The position numbers and the translations under genes were made by a program. Of a stretch of DNA of 64,000 nucleotides, positions 1 through 11,379 are shown one piece after another. The DNA is from Saccopteryx bilineata (Eukaryota; Chordata; Mammalia; Chiroptera; Emballonuridae): assembly GCF_036850765.1 (NCBI RefSeq), contig NC_089496.1, positions 103,440,267 through 103,504,266 on the forward strand, in the 5' to 3' direction. Within the stretch, counting starts at the first letter, position 1. Each line of letters begins with the position of its first letter. The notes under the pieces are model-generated. The model was not told the DNA's origin. It did no database searches and saw only the letters and a program-made list of their open reading frames with translations.

Positions 1-9
1 CTAAGACCC

Positions 10-482
10 TCAGTTCATTTCCTGTTGCTGGAACAAACCACCGCAAACCGGGTTGGGGTGTGTGTGTGTGTGTGAAACAATAGGAATCCATTTTCTCCTG
101 GCCCTGCAGACCAGAAGTCCAAAGTCAGTATCACTAGGTCAAAATCAAGGTGTCAACAGTGCCACAGCCTGTTCAAAGGCCCCTTGCCTGTTCCAGCTGC
201 TGGTGGCTACCAGCCTTCCTTGGCTTGTGGCCACATCACTCCTGGTTCTGCCTCTGAGATCACATTGCCTTCTCCTCTTCTGTCTGAAATCTCTTTCTGC
301 CTCCCCTTGGAAGGACAGTTGGAATGTCATTCAGGTCTTACTCGGATAATCTAGGATATCCCCAGTTCAAGAATCTTAATTTAATCACATGTGCAAAGTT
401 TTTGCTGTATAAGGTAGCATTCATGGATTACAGGGATTAGGACCTGGGCATTCTGGGAGGGCATTATTCAGCCTACCATAGA
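10..482 (-). mobile_element. MLT1-like MaLR LTR, antisense
   Basis: Read on the minus strand, the segment ends like a mammalian MaLR LTR (…GTTCCAGCAACAGGAAATGA… at 10-40). Internally it has the family phrases 'ggcttgtggccacatcac', 'tctgcctccc' and 'gggattaggacctgggc'. No internal retroviral genes are attached, so it is probably a solo LTR. A short TG run (58-74) lies inside it. The left edge is close to the window edge and the boundaries are approximate. The small ORFs here are chance. Confidence 0.7.
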
Positions 483-2205
483 CAGTATGGTAGAACCTTG
501 GGCCCCCTCCTGTGACCTCAGCACTTACTCTTCCGGTACACGCCAATGGCATTTAACTGCCTCTGGGTGCCCTCTCTCAGCTAGCCTTCGGGTCAGGACA
601 GGAGGACCCAGAGTTAGTGTCTGAGAGAGTGGCCTTTAGACAAATCCAGAAGAGGGTTGGAGGATAAATACCCAGCTTCCTCACTCCTCGGGTGAGATAA
701 CTCAGGGATATTCTAAACTCTGATGGTTCTCAGTGAGATTGAGTGGCAGCTGCGCCCTGGGGTAGCCCGCCTGGTCAGATGACATTCAGGGGCTCCCCCG
801 CCCAGCGCCCCATTCCCTCCCTGGCCAGGCGTCCTGGGACGCTGTCCCACATGAACTCCTGGAATTCCAATCAGGGCCTGTTTCTGGAGACAGCCAAGTA
901 AAGACGGGGCTCGTGTCCTTACCTGGAGACCTGACACCATTTCCAACAAAAGTCAGGTGTCCGTGGCCTTCCCATTGCCAAGGCCGCTGGAACGAACTGA
1001 AGGCAGAACTGAACTGAAGGAGAAACCATCTTCACAAAGCAGAGCTCTGAGAACCAGCCATGTCCTAAAAGGAGAGTTGTCATACTAACAATTCAGGGCT
1101 CTCTCCCCCAATTCCTTTCATGTTGGAGGATTGCACTGTTCCGTCTGAATGCAGACCATGATAGTGTTAATCTCATATAAATAGAAAACAGCCCCCCAAA
1201 TGTATAATAATTGCCTACACCTCTCCTTTTGTCAACTTTTTGATTTAATGCAACTTGCTGCCTGGGAGCGGGGCTTTATTGTATTATGATCCGACAGTAA
1301 TCTTTTCCGAGGCTTTTGCTTCATTTTGTTACATTTATCTAGCGTGCCAGATTCACACTCCCACAGTAACCATATGGGGAAAAGCCACAAAAGCTGTTAA
1401 GTACATTTAATTACTGTTTTGATGAGCTCATATTTTAATTATGTTTATTGATTCTGTGTATATTGAAATAGTTTTCACATTTCCAGAAAAAGAAAAAGAA
1501 AAAAGAAAAGAAAACGCAATCAATATGCAGCAATTACTGAGCATGTTATGATTGTGTGTGTAATTAAAACTTTCATAAACTAGTTTTGAAGAACATTTCC
1601 CCCCTAATCCTACAGTGGCGATTAACTAGGTTTCTCACTGTGCGGAGGTAAGCTTCGGTTTTTCTTCTATGAAGGGGAAAACTGGAGTTCAGTGCAAAAT
1701 ATGTTTACAGTCAAATATTTCTGACTTAAAATGTCTCCCTTCCAAAACAGCAGAATGCGCATATTGTACCTTACACGATTTGCTAAAACACCGCTAACAA
1801 TGATAAAACACAAATTTAAACTTCCTAACAATTTCATGTTGCCAACTCAAAGAGGACTCCAACTGTCAGCCATACATATGTTGTTGCTAAGTGACAGATT
1901 TTTTAAAAAAGGAGAAAAAAAAAACTCAACTCTGCAGTGTCTGCCTCCACCCTTTACTTGTATCATGGAGCGTTTTTGTTTTTTACAGTTCTTCGGGAAT
2001 TTTTACTCGACAGAATAAATAAAATCGCATAAGCCCGAGCCCCACATTTGTTCAGAGAATGAAATTAGTACCATTTTTATTTTATACATGGTATTACTCT
2101 CAGTCTGTCCATGAGAAAATGAAGCAAAGACAGAAGAGTTGTCTCTTTAAAGGCTGGTTCCTCTTTCTAGAAACAAATATTTCTAGCTGAAACAATTCAC
2201 CTGTG
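483..2205. other. Unique intergenic sequence, AT-rich from about 1080
   Basis: No gene or recognised repeat. The part up to about 1000 has mixed composition. From about 1080 to 2060 it becomes AT-rich, with many TAAT/ATTA words, no clear mobile element and an A/G-rich run near 1485-1515. It resembles ancient non-coding sequence under constraint more than decayed transposon, but only an alignment could show that. Confidence 0.4.
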
Positions 2206-2596
2206 CCTGACCAGGTGGAGGCGCAATGGATAAATCATTGGCCTGTTACGCTAAGGACCCAGGTTCGAAACCCCAAGGTCACTGGCTTGAGTGCAGGCTC
2301 ACCAGCTTGAGAGCGGGATTGCTGGGTTGAGCGTGGGATCATAGAAATGACCCCATGGTCATTGGCTTGAGCCCAAAGGTTGCTGGCTTGAAGCCCAAGG
2401 TCACTGGCTTGAGTCCAAGGTTAGTGGCTCGAGCAAGGGGTCACTTGCTCTGCTGTAGCCTCCCAATCGAGGCACATATGAGAAAGCAATCAATAAAAAC
2501 TAAGGTGTCACAAAGAAGAATTGATGCTTCTCATCTCTCTCCCTTCCTGTCTTTCTTTCTCTCTCTCTCTCTCACTAAAGAAATAAAATAAAAAAG
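2206..2596 (+). mobile_element. Bat tRNA-derived SINE, long variant with internal 15-16-bp repeats
   Basis: It starts with the tRNA-like head 'cctgaccaggtggaggcgca' and a B-box-like 'ggttcgaaacccc'. The body is a series of about nine degenerate 15-16-bp units of the type 'ggtcactggcttgag' (2276-2440). It ends in a CT-rich stretch and an A-rich tail. An 11-bp target-site duplication, CAATTCACCTG, flanks it at 2193-2203 and 2597-2607. The extra tandem units make it longer than the related copy at 5422. Confidence 0.92.
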
Positions 2597-2607
2597 CAAT
2601 TCACCTG

Positions 2608-3047
2608 GGTCCAAAGTGTCAGACTCCTGGCCACATACATCAGCATTCCCTTGAAGCTCTGGGAAGATGCATGTTCTTGGGCCCTCCCCAAGCTTCTGAA
2701 TTCATCTCTAGAGAGCCACAGGAGTCTGAAGTCAAAATACCATTTCCGGTTTATCCACATGCAGACTAGTGTTTAGGAATCATTGACCTTAACCGTCTCT
2801 TTTTAAAGTGGACCCTTAACAGTCTGCTCCCCAAACAATCCTGGCGTAGAGGTACCTGCAGACAGATTGTTCACTGAGACAGTCGACTAGGGCACCTTCA
2901 TTTCATTCATTCTCCCAGCAGGACTCAACCTACCTCTGCCCCTCCCCCCCACTCCTCCAGCAAGTGCGCGGAGCATCTGTCCTCCAGGAGCGCATCTCAG
3001 AGAACAATTGTGTATAGTTCAACCTTACCTAAAGTCTGCTTGAGACA
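2608..3047. other. Unique intergenic sequence
   Basis: Nothing recognisable on either strand. There is a C-rich run near 2940-2955. Confidence 0.4.
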
Positions 3048-3650
3048 AGCCTATTCATTTCCTAGAGCTGCCATAACCAATTATACCAACTGTGTAGCTA
3101 ACTCTATTTTCTCACAGTTCTAGAGGTTAAAGGTCTGAAACAGAGGTATCAGCAACGTGGTTCCTTTGGGAGCATATGTGGGAGTCTGTTCCATGCCTCT
3201 GTCCTAGCTACTGATGGCTGTTGGCCACCCTTGGCTTGTAGACATGTCATTCTGTCTCTGTCTCCATCATCCATGGCGCTCTTCCTGTGTGTTTCTATCC
3301 AAAGCCCCCTCTTCTTATAAGAACACCAGCAATTGGTTAGAACCCACCTAATCCAGTACAGCAGGTCCTGTACTAACTTCTCTTTGTTCACATGGTTTCA
3401 TTATAATGTTAATAAGTTGCTATAGGAACTTAACTCTCATTTATATCAATTAGTCTATGGAAAAATTGGTTTTGTTATAGTCATTTCACCTAAGGTCACA
3501 GAGCCCATCAACAATGTCAAGAACTTACTTTATAACCTCATCTTACCTTGATTACATCTGCAGAAACCCTGTTTCCAAACAATAGCATACTCACGGGCAC
3601 CAGTGTTCAGATTTGAATGAATAGTGGGGAGGGGGGCAATATGCATCCCA
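3048..3650 (-). mobile_element. MLT1-like MaLR LTR, antisense, possibly interrupted
   Basis: 'Cattcatttcctagagctgccataacc', 'ctcacagttctagaggtt', 'ccttggcttgtagacatg' and 'cccctcttcttataagaacacc' are the reverse complement of typical MLT1 LTR text, running to about 3365. The middle (about 3385-3530) does not match what I expect of the family and may be an insertion or a diverged part. Family-like text resumes near 3535 ('cctcatcttaccttgattacatctgc'). The boundaries are approximate. Confidence 0.6.
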
Positions 3651-4310
3651 GAGGGTTGTTTGCTAAATGTGCCTTCTACCCACTTTCCTCAAGTCCCCAG
3701 TACTTCATGTTCTGTCTTTAGCCACAGCCAACCCATCAACAACAACTGCCCAGATCCTGTTGCTTTGGGGTCACAGGAACCTTTTCTGAGATGCACTTTG
3801 GTCACTTCCTCCTGATCCTTGATGAGGGGTGCTGGGGTAGGGGAGTGCTAGTCAAGTTTCCATAGATGGACACCAGTCCTCAAACTGCATACTCACTGGT
3901 CCCCAAAGATGGAGGTGGATGGAGGCTGGCCCCTCCCCTATATTGCTGTAGAAGACACTGTCTACATGCTGCGGTCTCCCATGAAGCTCTTGGGAAGAAC
4001 TTTCTTTTACCGTTAACGTCCAGTTGAGTCCTTTCCGGTTGAAGAACTGACATGTTTATTCCTTCAATGACTGCCATGTCTCCCCTTCTTCATTTTCTCT
4101 CTGACTCGAAATCTTGTTTCTTTTCTTTTTTCTTTTTTAACTTTTCATCTAAGAATCATTTTTAGTGTAATAAGGTAGACTGGGAAGGTAATTAAATGAA
4201 GGCTCTGAGACTGTGATAACAGGGATATAGGATAGGGAGAAGGAGGTGTGGAAACTGTGTCAGACTACACAGCACATTACCCATCTCAGGATACTCATAG
4301 TCTAATTTTC
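3651..4310. other. Unique intergenic sequence
   Basis: No supportable gene or repeat. A pyrimidine-rich run at about 4118-4140 and (TTTTC)n at 4308-4328 are low-complexity sequence next to the following SINE. Confidence 0.4.
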
Positions 4311-4681
4311 TTTTCTTTTCTTTTCTTTTTTTTATTAAGTGAGAAATGGAGAGGCAGAGACAGATTTCCACATGTGCCCTGACCAGGATTCACCTGGCAA
4401 GCCCCCTACCAGGCAATGCTCTGCCCATCTGGAGCCATTTCTCCGTTGCTCGGCAACTGAACTATTTTAGCACCTGAGGGAAGGCCATGGAGCCATCCTC
4501 CATTTCCTGGAGCCAACTTGCTCTAATCGTGGCTGTGGGAGGTGAAGAGAGAAGGGGAAGGGGAGGGGTGGAAAAGCAGATGGTCACTTCTCCTGTGTGC
4601 CCTGACTGCGAATTGAACCATAGACATCCATCCATCTACATGCCGGACCGATGCTCCACCACTGAGCCAGCCAGGCAGGAC
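4311..4681 (-). mobile_element. Bat tRNA-derived SINE, long type, antisense and old
   Basis: Read on the minus strand this is the long SINE also found at 18434 and 25671: a tRNA-like head at the right end ('…actgagccagccaggcagg'), then 'cttctcc', 'gctccatggcc' and a poly-pyrimidine/A tail at the left end. It is more diverged than the other long copies. The part holding the CTCF-like motif in younger copies is rearranged here (about 4390-4425). I found no convincing target-site duplication. Confidence 0.8.
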
Positions 4682-4689
4682 CTAAACTT

Positions 4690-4965
4690 TTTTAAAATAT
4701 CGATTACAGAAATTTTTAAACATATACAAAAAAAGAGAAGTATAATGAACCCTCATATACCCATCATTGAGATTCAGAAATTATCAAATTTTGTTAATAT
4801 CATTAACCTTTCCCTCCTTTTTTTTGGTTTTATATTTGCTTATGTGTTTTAATGTAAATCTCAGACATTTTGTAGTTTTGCTAGTATGTATGCCATCATC
4901 ATACCTAAAAAAATTAATAATAATTTCTTAAGATCCATACTGAAAATTTCCAAATCCAAAACCCA
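4690..4965 (+). mobile_element. Ancient L1-type 3' UTR fragment
   Basis: 'Agaagtataatgaaccctc', 'tacccatcattgagattcag', 'atgtaaatctcagacat' and 'acctaaaaaaattaataata' match a widespread old mammalian repeat found in L1M-type 3' regions. There is no coding sequence. The subfamily is not assigned and the orientation is a guess. Confidence 0.5.
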
Positions 4966-5403
4966 ACTTGGTTTCATAGTTGGACTCGGTCGAGACGTTG
5001 CAGGCTGCAGTTATAGCTCATAAACCCCGTTTGTTCACTGACAGTCTCTCCTCCCACTGACTTGTGAAACAGGCTCAAAAAAACTCTTTTAAACACTACG
5101 CGGACCAAACAAAATGCAGCTTCAGCTGGGTTCGTGCCATAGGTTGGCCTTTTATAGTCTCTGCTATAGTCTTTCGGGATCCAGATATGTGCATCCAATT
5201 TTTCTCCTGGGTTCTCATTCTTAAATTTGACTTTTTAGGTTACCAGTTCCTTATGTATGTTTTTACCAAAAAAGCTCTCAAACCCTTGATGAGATAATTT
5301 GGGATGTAAATAAGTTAAGTTACATTAATAAATAATATGTACTCCACATTTCCTTTCTAAGTGTGTTTGAGATAAAGCTCCCACTAAGTTGAATCTCAGT
5401 GTT
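4966..5403. other. Unassigned sequence after an ancient repeat
   Basis: The ancient repeat text breaks off near 4970. The next stretch, to about 5140, includes 'cggtcgagacgttgcagg' and 'actacgcggaccaaac', has more CpG than its surroundings and matches nothing I recognise. It could be an insertion into the repeat. The two opposite 74-77-codon ORFs here are probably chance. Confidence 0.35.
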
Positions 5404-5421
5404 AAAATCAGGAGACAGTGG

Positions 5422-5556
5422 CCTGACCTGTGGTGGCGCAGTGGATAAAGCGTCGACCTGGAAATGCTGAGGTCGCCGGTTCAAAACCCTGGGCTTGCCT
5501 GGTCAAGGCACATATGGGAGTTGATGCTTCCTGCTCCTCCCCCCTTTCTCTCTCTG

Positions 5557-5587
<31 letters not shown>

Positions 5588-5679
5588 CCCCTCTCTCTCC
5601 TTTCTAAAATGAATAAATAAATAAATAAATAATTTAAAAAAAAGTTATTAAATTAAAAAAAAAAAAACCTTTAAAAGTG
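5422..5679 (+). mobile_element. Bat tRNA-derived SINE, short type
   Basis: The tRNA-like head is 'cctgacctgtggtggcgcag', with a B box near 'ggttcaaaaccc'. A CT-rich body follows, then a TAAA-repeat and poly-A tail. A perfect 17-bp target-site duplication (AAAATCAGGAGACAGTG) flanks it at 5404-5420 and 5680-5696. The intact duplication and low divergence from the antisense copy at 40700 suggest fairly recent insertion. Confidence 0.95.
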
Positions 5680-5696
5680 AAAATCAGGAGACAGTG

Positions 5697-6199
5697 ACCA
5701 GATTTTGGGATATGGCACTTTTGTGTGAATTCAACACAATGCTTCCTATAAAATTCTACTGAAAGCAACAGAGCTGAGGGTGAGGAGCCAAGATCTCATT
5801 TATTGAAAATCTTCGTATAGTATTAAACAGAAAAATTAAAACAATGAAATAAAAACAAAACAAGACTTTTTCAGCTAAGCTTAACTGTTGTTTCTTACTT
5901 TGAGGACTGGGAAATTTCCAAGCCCAGTTAGAATACATATGCTGAAGGGGTTAAGCACTGTGGTGCCCAGAGGGAAGTTCTTTAAAGAAAGATTCATCAC
6001 TTTCTTTCTCTCAAGACTCTTATGCAACATATATGTATGACAACAGCTTACTGTTTGCTCAGAAGGGGACAATGAACCCACGCATTATTTGACAACCAGC
6101 GTTCACAGGGCTCCTGCATAGCCTCATCCTAGGTTTTGTGAGGGGTTTGAAAACTATGAGGCAATATCCGCTGTCAAGGAACTGACAATCCAGTTGAAG
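5697..6199. other. Unique intergenic sequence
   Basis: Nothing recognised on either strand. Confidence 0.4.
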
Positions 6200-6212
6200 A
6201 GTGGAATGTAGT

Positions 6213-6394
6213 GGCCCTCGCTGGGTAGCTTGGTTGGTCAGAGCATCGTCCAGATATGCCAAGGTTTGGGAGTTCGATCCCCTGGTCAGGGCACATACAA
6301 GAGGCAACCAAAAAAAATGCACAACTAAGTAGAACAACAAATCTCTCTCTTTCAATAAATCAATTAAAGAATGTTTTACCAATAAATAAATAAT
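6213..6394 (+). mobile_element. Bat tRNA-derived SINE, third head type
   Basis: The head 'ggccctcgctgggtagcttg' and B box 'gttcgatcccc' lead into '…gcacatacaagaggcaacc' and an AATAAAT-type tail. The flanks repeat AGTGGAATGTAG (6200-6211) with one mismatch at 6395-6406. It differs from both the 5422 type and the 18434 type. The antisense copy at 48022 has the same head. Confidence 0.88.
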
Positions 6395-6715
6395 AGTGGA
6401 AAGTAGCACGCAGAGATCAGGCATTGGCCGGGAGGTGAGTGGTCAGATAACACACCGCACCTGGGCAATGTCTTAAACTGTAGACCCTGCCTCCCCTCAC
6501 AGGTCAGGCATCTCTTTCAGAAGGAAATGCAAACTCTTTCACGGGACACGAAAAGTCTTCCCCAGCCTCACCCTTATTTATCTTCCCAGTTTCGCCTCCT
6601 GTTTCTTATTTCATGTTCCCGGGACACATAGGTGCGCACGTGCCTTAAATTTCCTCCCTCCTCCACAAATTCTCCTGCTTTCCCCTTTTTGAATGGTGTT
6701 GCATAAGAAACAAAA
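6395..6715. other. Unique intergenic sequence
   Basis: Nothing recognised. No coding sequence is supportable. Confidence 0.4.
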
Positions 6716-6860
6716 CAACCTTTGGACCCAAACAGTCCTGAATTTGAATTTTTACCATGACTGTAGGTCATTTTCTGAGATCCTCTGGGCCTCAGTTTAC
6801 TAATCTGTAAATGGGGTAAAAATAATGCCCACTCGCAGAGCTGATGAGATAGGACGTTTT
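6716..6860 (+). repeat. MIR fragment
   Basis: It contains the MIR-type run 'gggcctcagtttactaatctg' then 'aaatggggtaaaaataatgcc' and '…ctgatgagat' in the right order for an ancient tRNA-derived MIR element. Confidence 0.75.
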
Positions 6861-8615
6861 GTGATATGTCTACTCTGTGGCCACCTGTGACGCTCTAGCT
6901 GGTAGCCAGTTTGATATTTCTGGACTAAATTATCGACCCCATTCACTCACCTCTCTGGGTAAAAGTTCAGGAGCATAGCTTGAAAAATAAGGAAGAATAG
7001 TCCCAGTCCTAAGGGGACAGGGTAGATGACCAGGTCATGGATCTGGGAACAAGATGGAAGCTAAGACATCAGGCTAGGCATGAGGTCAGAACCAGGATGA
7101 CAAGCTGAGTGACTTAGGGTGACAGCCCCAGGTGCTGGTTTCTCACTTTCCTGGCTTTCTGGCTCCTTCTTCTCCCTCCTCCCTCTCCCCCAGTCCCAGA
7201 TGGGGCTGTTTACAGCTACCCACAGCAACCTCTGTGCCAGTAAACCACGCTCACTCGGGTCTCGACTTAGGCTGTTGACAGCCATTGACTTGGCCACTTG
7301 ACTCCGGCTTTTTAAAAGTCCAATTTTATAATAGGATGTTGTGATCCCAGTGGCATCTGTGAGGCACGGCTGTCTGTGCGTAATCAGGCCCAGACCAGTG
7401 CAACATGCACGTCAGGGATTCTGTTCCTAATGTTCTAACAGTTTCCTGCACACCATCAGTCCAAAGAGTAAAAGGCAACAACATTGAAAGGCTGGCGGGG
7501 TGAGACAGAAATAGGAGATGACAGGGAACTCCACCAAGAAATTGAATACGTACTGAACAACCGTCCTGTGCTCAGAGACTAATTATGACCCTCTCCCCGA
7601 AAATACACCTTTGGTTCCTAGATATCACGGTGTACCCTAGACACGGCGAACACAGTAGAGACAGCTAACCGTGCCAGGCAGCTCTCCTTCTGTGACCTGG
7701 CTTCAAGAGTTCTCCCTCTGGGAATGGCTACCACACCTGTGCTCAGATGGATAGGGCCCCCTCCAGAAATGGTGTAAGCCGTGAGAAACAGAACCCAAGG
7801 AGCGCTGCCCCGTGACTCCGGCTGGATGACGGTGCCTGAATTTGGAGGTGTAGCCAAATTCATATCTGAGACAGAAGAGAACCGTGGGTCTCAGTGTAGC
7901 TCACCCTTCTTGCTCCCTTTCTGAAGTCATTTTCATTCCTCGGGGGATCTGGTGAGGGCCAAACTTGGTCAAAGTGCTAGCCAAATTTCTCCCCAACACA
8001 CAAAGGACCAGCATCTTTCATAAAAGTCTTTTCTGCGCATCAGAGGGGGACCCGGATCTCAGAGACTACGTTCCTCACTTTACTGTTTTTCTATAATAAA
8101 TGCTGCTGAGTCGAAGGTGGCAGGAGTTGGGGTCCCTGAATCATCACATGTAATGTCAACTACCAATCTGACAGTTGGTTTATTGACAGAATTCTCATAT
8201 AAGAAATCGGCTTGGGTTGAGTTAAGGTGCTGAAATTCCAGGCTATGTTAGTTACAGCGGCTGCTGCTTACTTTAATGAACATAGCCATCAACAGGACCA
8301 CCAGGTGACTTCATCAGTTCAGGTCCCGTCTGTTTTCTTGATCCTCCCCTCATCATGATGCCCAACCCATACATCCTTCATGTGGTCATGTTTATCTTCA
8401 GCGTGATACCCTGTCGCTTCCCGAAATATGTACACGGTAAATTAAAGAGACATCCATTCTGTGAAAAGCAAGCATGTCACAGAGCGATTTTACTGCACCA
8501 GTTGTAGTCAGTATTTAATGTCTACCTAAAGGAAAATTAAGCTGCTTATAGCAGCAAATATGAGTTCTATTTTGTTTTGCGTTTTCATTTTGGCCCACCA
8601 GTGCTTCAAAAATCT
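6861..8615. other. Unique intergenic sequence
   Basis: 1.75 kb with no gene, RNA or repeat that I can support. Several ORFs under 85 codons overlap on both strands, as expected by chance. Confidence 0.4.
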
Positions 8616-9344
8616 TGCTGTGGACTGAATTTGTTCCCCCCAACCCCAATTCCACCAAATAAGATTATATTAGGACAGGGGTCCCCAAACTTTTTACACA
8701 GGGGGCCAGTTCACTGTCCCTCAGACCATTGGAGGGCCAGACTATAAAAAAAACTATGAACAAATCCCTATGCATACTGCACAGATCTTATTTTAAAGTA
8801 AAAAAAACAAAACGGGAACAAATACAATATTTAAAATAAAGAACAAGTAAATTTAAATCAACCAACTGACCAGTATTTCAATGGGAACTACGCTCCTCTC
8901 ACTGACCACCAATGAAAGAGGTGCCCCTTCTGGAAGTGCGGCGGGGGCCAGATAAATGGCCTCAGGGGGCCGCATGTGGCCCGCGGGCCGTAGTTTGGGG
9001 ACCCCTGTATTAGGAGATGGGGTCTTTGGAAGGTTATGAGGCTTAGATGCATCCATGAGGGTAGGACATCTATTATGAAATTAGTGTCCTTATTTGGGAA
9101 GTAAAAGACCAGATTGCTCACACTCTCCACCATGTGAACATGCAGAGAGAACGTGGACATCTGCAAGCTAGGAAGAGAGCTCTCACCCAGAACCAAATCT
9201 GCCAGTCTCTGGATCTGGACTCCCAGCCTCCAGACAGCCTGAGCTATGAGCAATACACATCTGTTATGATTGTGAGAAATGTGTCTGTTGTTAAGCCACT
9301 CTGTTGGTGGTATTTGGTTGCAGCCACCTGAGCTGACTAAGACA
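8616..9344 (+). mobile_element. MLT1-like MaLR LTR, split by a hAT element
   Basis: It starts 'tgctgtggactgaatttg' and ends '…ctctgttggtggtatttgg…ctgactaagac', the start and end of an ERVL-MaLR MLT1-type LTR. In between, 'ccaccatgtgaacatgcaga' and 'gcaagctaggaagagagc' are family hallmarks. The hAT element at 8676-9007 interrupts it. Removing that element and one TSD copy rejoins the LTR text cleanly. No internal viral genes are seen, so it is a solo LTR. Confidence 0.88.
8676..9007 (+). mobile_element. Non-autonomous hAT transposon, internally deleted copy
   Basis: The terminal inverted repeats are CAGGGGTCCCCAAACT… at the left and …AGTTTGGGGACCCCTG at the right. A perfect 8-bp duplication, TATTAGGA, lies at 8668-8675 and 9008-9015. 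The 8-bp TSD and the terminal sequence mark the hAT superfamily. The 332-bp element has no transposase ORF. Relative to the inverted copy at 31244-31698 it lacks about 120-130 bp from the middle. Confidence 0.95.
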
Positions 9345-9433
9345 AATCTTTAGTTGGAAAGCCAGCAGCATTGATTCATTCTGTTCTCAGCGATGTTCTT
9401 ATGTTGGTGGCCTTCTCCCTCCAACAATTGGTA

Positions 9434-9900
9434 TGTTAGTTTTCTATGGTTGCTTTAAGAAATGATCACAAACTTAGTGGCTTAAACAGCACAAATTTGT
9501 CATCTGACAGTTCTGGAGGTTAGAGACCTACAAGAATCTCACTGGGATAAAACCAACGTGCTGACAGGGCTAGTTCCTTCTGGAGGCTCAAGAGAGGACC
9601 TGTTTCCTTACTTCTCCTACCTTCTGGAGGCCACCTGCACTTCTTGGCTTGTGGCCCCTTCCTTCATCCTCAAAGCCAGGAGTGCTGGACCAAGTCCTTC
9701 TCAGGCTGCCTCTCTCCGGTTCGCTGCAGCCGGGAAGGGTTCTCTGATTTTAAGAACTCAGGGGGTTAGCTTGAGCCCTACAGCGTAATCTCCTCATCTC
9801 AAGATCCTTAACTGTAGTCACATCTGCAAAATCCCTTTTGCCATGTGAAATAACAGGTTCCCAGGTTACAAGGATTGGGATGTGGACATGTGAGGTGCAG
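9434..9900 (-). mobile_element. MLT1-like MaLR LTR, antisense
   Basis: Reverse complement of an MLT1-type LTR: 'tgttagttttctatggttgc', 'cacaaacttagtggcttaaa', 'cagttctggaggttagag', 'ttccttctggaggctc' and 'ccttttgccatgtgaaataac'. It lies about 90 bp from the sense LTR at 8616-9344, so the two form a head-to-head solo LTR pair that need not come from one provirus. Its 76- and 82-codon ORFs are chance. Confidence 0.85.
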
Positions 9901-11379
9901 CTATTATGTTGCTCATTACTGTGACGTTTTACACCTTCATACACTCTCCTAAGCCAATTTGTAAACCAGAACAAAACAAATAACTCCACCTGTCTCAAAA
10001 GGTGTACTTCTTCATTTGTATCAGTATTTGTGTCTCAGTGTTCCACAGATCCTTTAGTCTCAATACAGTGTTTGTGGCAAATGGAGACAGAATCCATGTC
10101 CGTCTAATACCCGACATGGGTTCTCACACAGAGAAGGAGGCTGGGGCCCCAGGAAGGATGACCTGGTTAAAGGAACGCAGAGCTTGGGAAGTGAGCTTTG
10201 GGCTGACTTTCAGAATTGATACCAGTGAGTCTTACCAATCTCAGTGGTAAGACAAGGAGAGAAAAAGGGTTCACTCGCCGCCTCCATGGCTTCCGCCAGA
10301 GTCTGTGACGCGTGCGTTTCTGCTCTGGTCTCTCCACTACCTCTTCCCCTAGTTGTCTGCTGCTATGGAAATGCATCCTCGAGGTCCTGCCTCCATCACT
10401 CTGTTCCCAACTTTCATTTCTCCCTGCTTTCTTAAACTCACCTCCGGCCGTATGCTTCAATATTATTCTCTGGGTTCATTCCTTGCATTCTTGTTTTCAA
10501 AATCATCTGTGGGATTTAGACGTTCACTCATTTCAGGTGCCTGGCTCATTGGAGACGTGATCCCTCTATAATTGTAATATGCCTGGGCTTGCGCTTTCTG
10601 TATGATTAATCAAGTTCTGACCTCGGCAACGCAGGCCTGTTCCAAACTTTTATAAGATGCCTGGGAGTTCCAATGCTATTTGGAGGAAGATATAAATAGG
10701 AACTGTTCATTTAAAAGTCCTCCCAGGTGCTGAAAAGCAATCACCCGGTAACACCAAGGTACAGTATTAATATTTTTTCCAGAAAGACTCTATTTTTACT
10801 TGCAGATTTGCAGATTTAGTACTTTGTAAAGCTGGATGGAAGTCTTCATATGCACATCAATCAACACTTATCTTTCAAACAGCCTTCTGGACTTGGGTCA
10901 GTGGAAAATTAATTTCATAATAGAACCACAGCTTTCTTCTGGGGAATTTGAGATGTTTGTTCAGTGCCAGGAGCACAAGGCAATAAAAGATAGACCCTCA
11001 TGTAACAGATCCTACTTCATAATTTGAGATCAGGGTAATCCTTGAGAGTTTGGGGAAACATTTCCAAAACAGTGGGGCGAAGGGCCATCCTGGCATGTCC
11101 TTCTTTGGGTGACTGCCCAAGGCGATGGTAGAGCAACTTGGCAATCATTCAGCATCAATACCCATACTTGACTCTTCCACATCCACCACAAGTTTCCATG
11201 TGAGAGTCCTTTCAATATTTATTAAGAGCCCATCACGTGCTCGACGTGGTCAGTGCCTTAAACACTTGGTGAACAAGTGCTGTGGCTTTTACCCTGGTGT
11301 GTCCCCATGTCTCCACCTCTGCATTTTACTTGCTCTCCTTAATTTGCAGCTTCAATTGCTCCAGTAAATTAATCAACTA
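9901..11379. other. Unique intergenic sequence
   Basis: No gene is supported. Overlapping short ORFs in all frames at 10170-10570 reflect low stop density. About 10560-11030 is AT-rich and repeat-free. Part of 11210-11290 ('agcccatcacgtgctcgacg') may be a very old L2 piece. Confidence 0.35.

Noticed and set aside
8616..9900. A provirus between the sense LTR (8616-9344) and the antisense LTR (9434-9900)
   Set aside because: The two LTRs face each other, are only 90 bp apart and differ in sequence, so they are independent solo LTRs.
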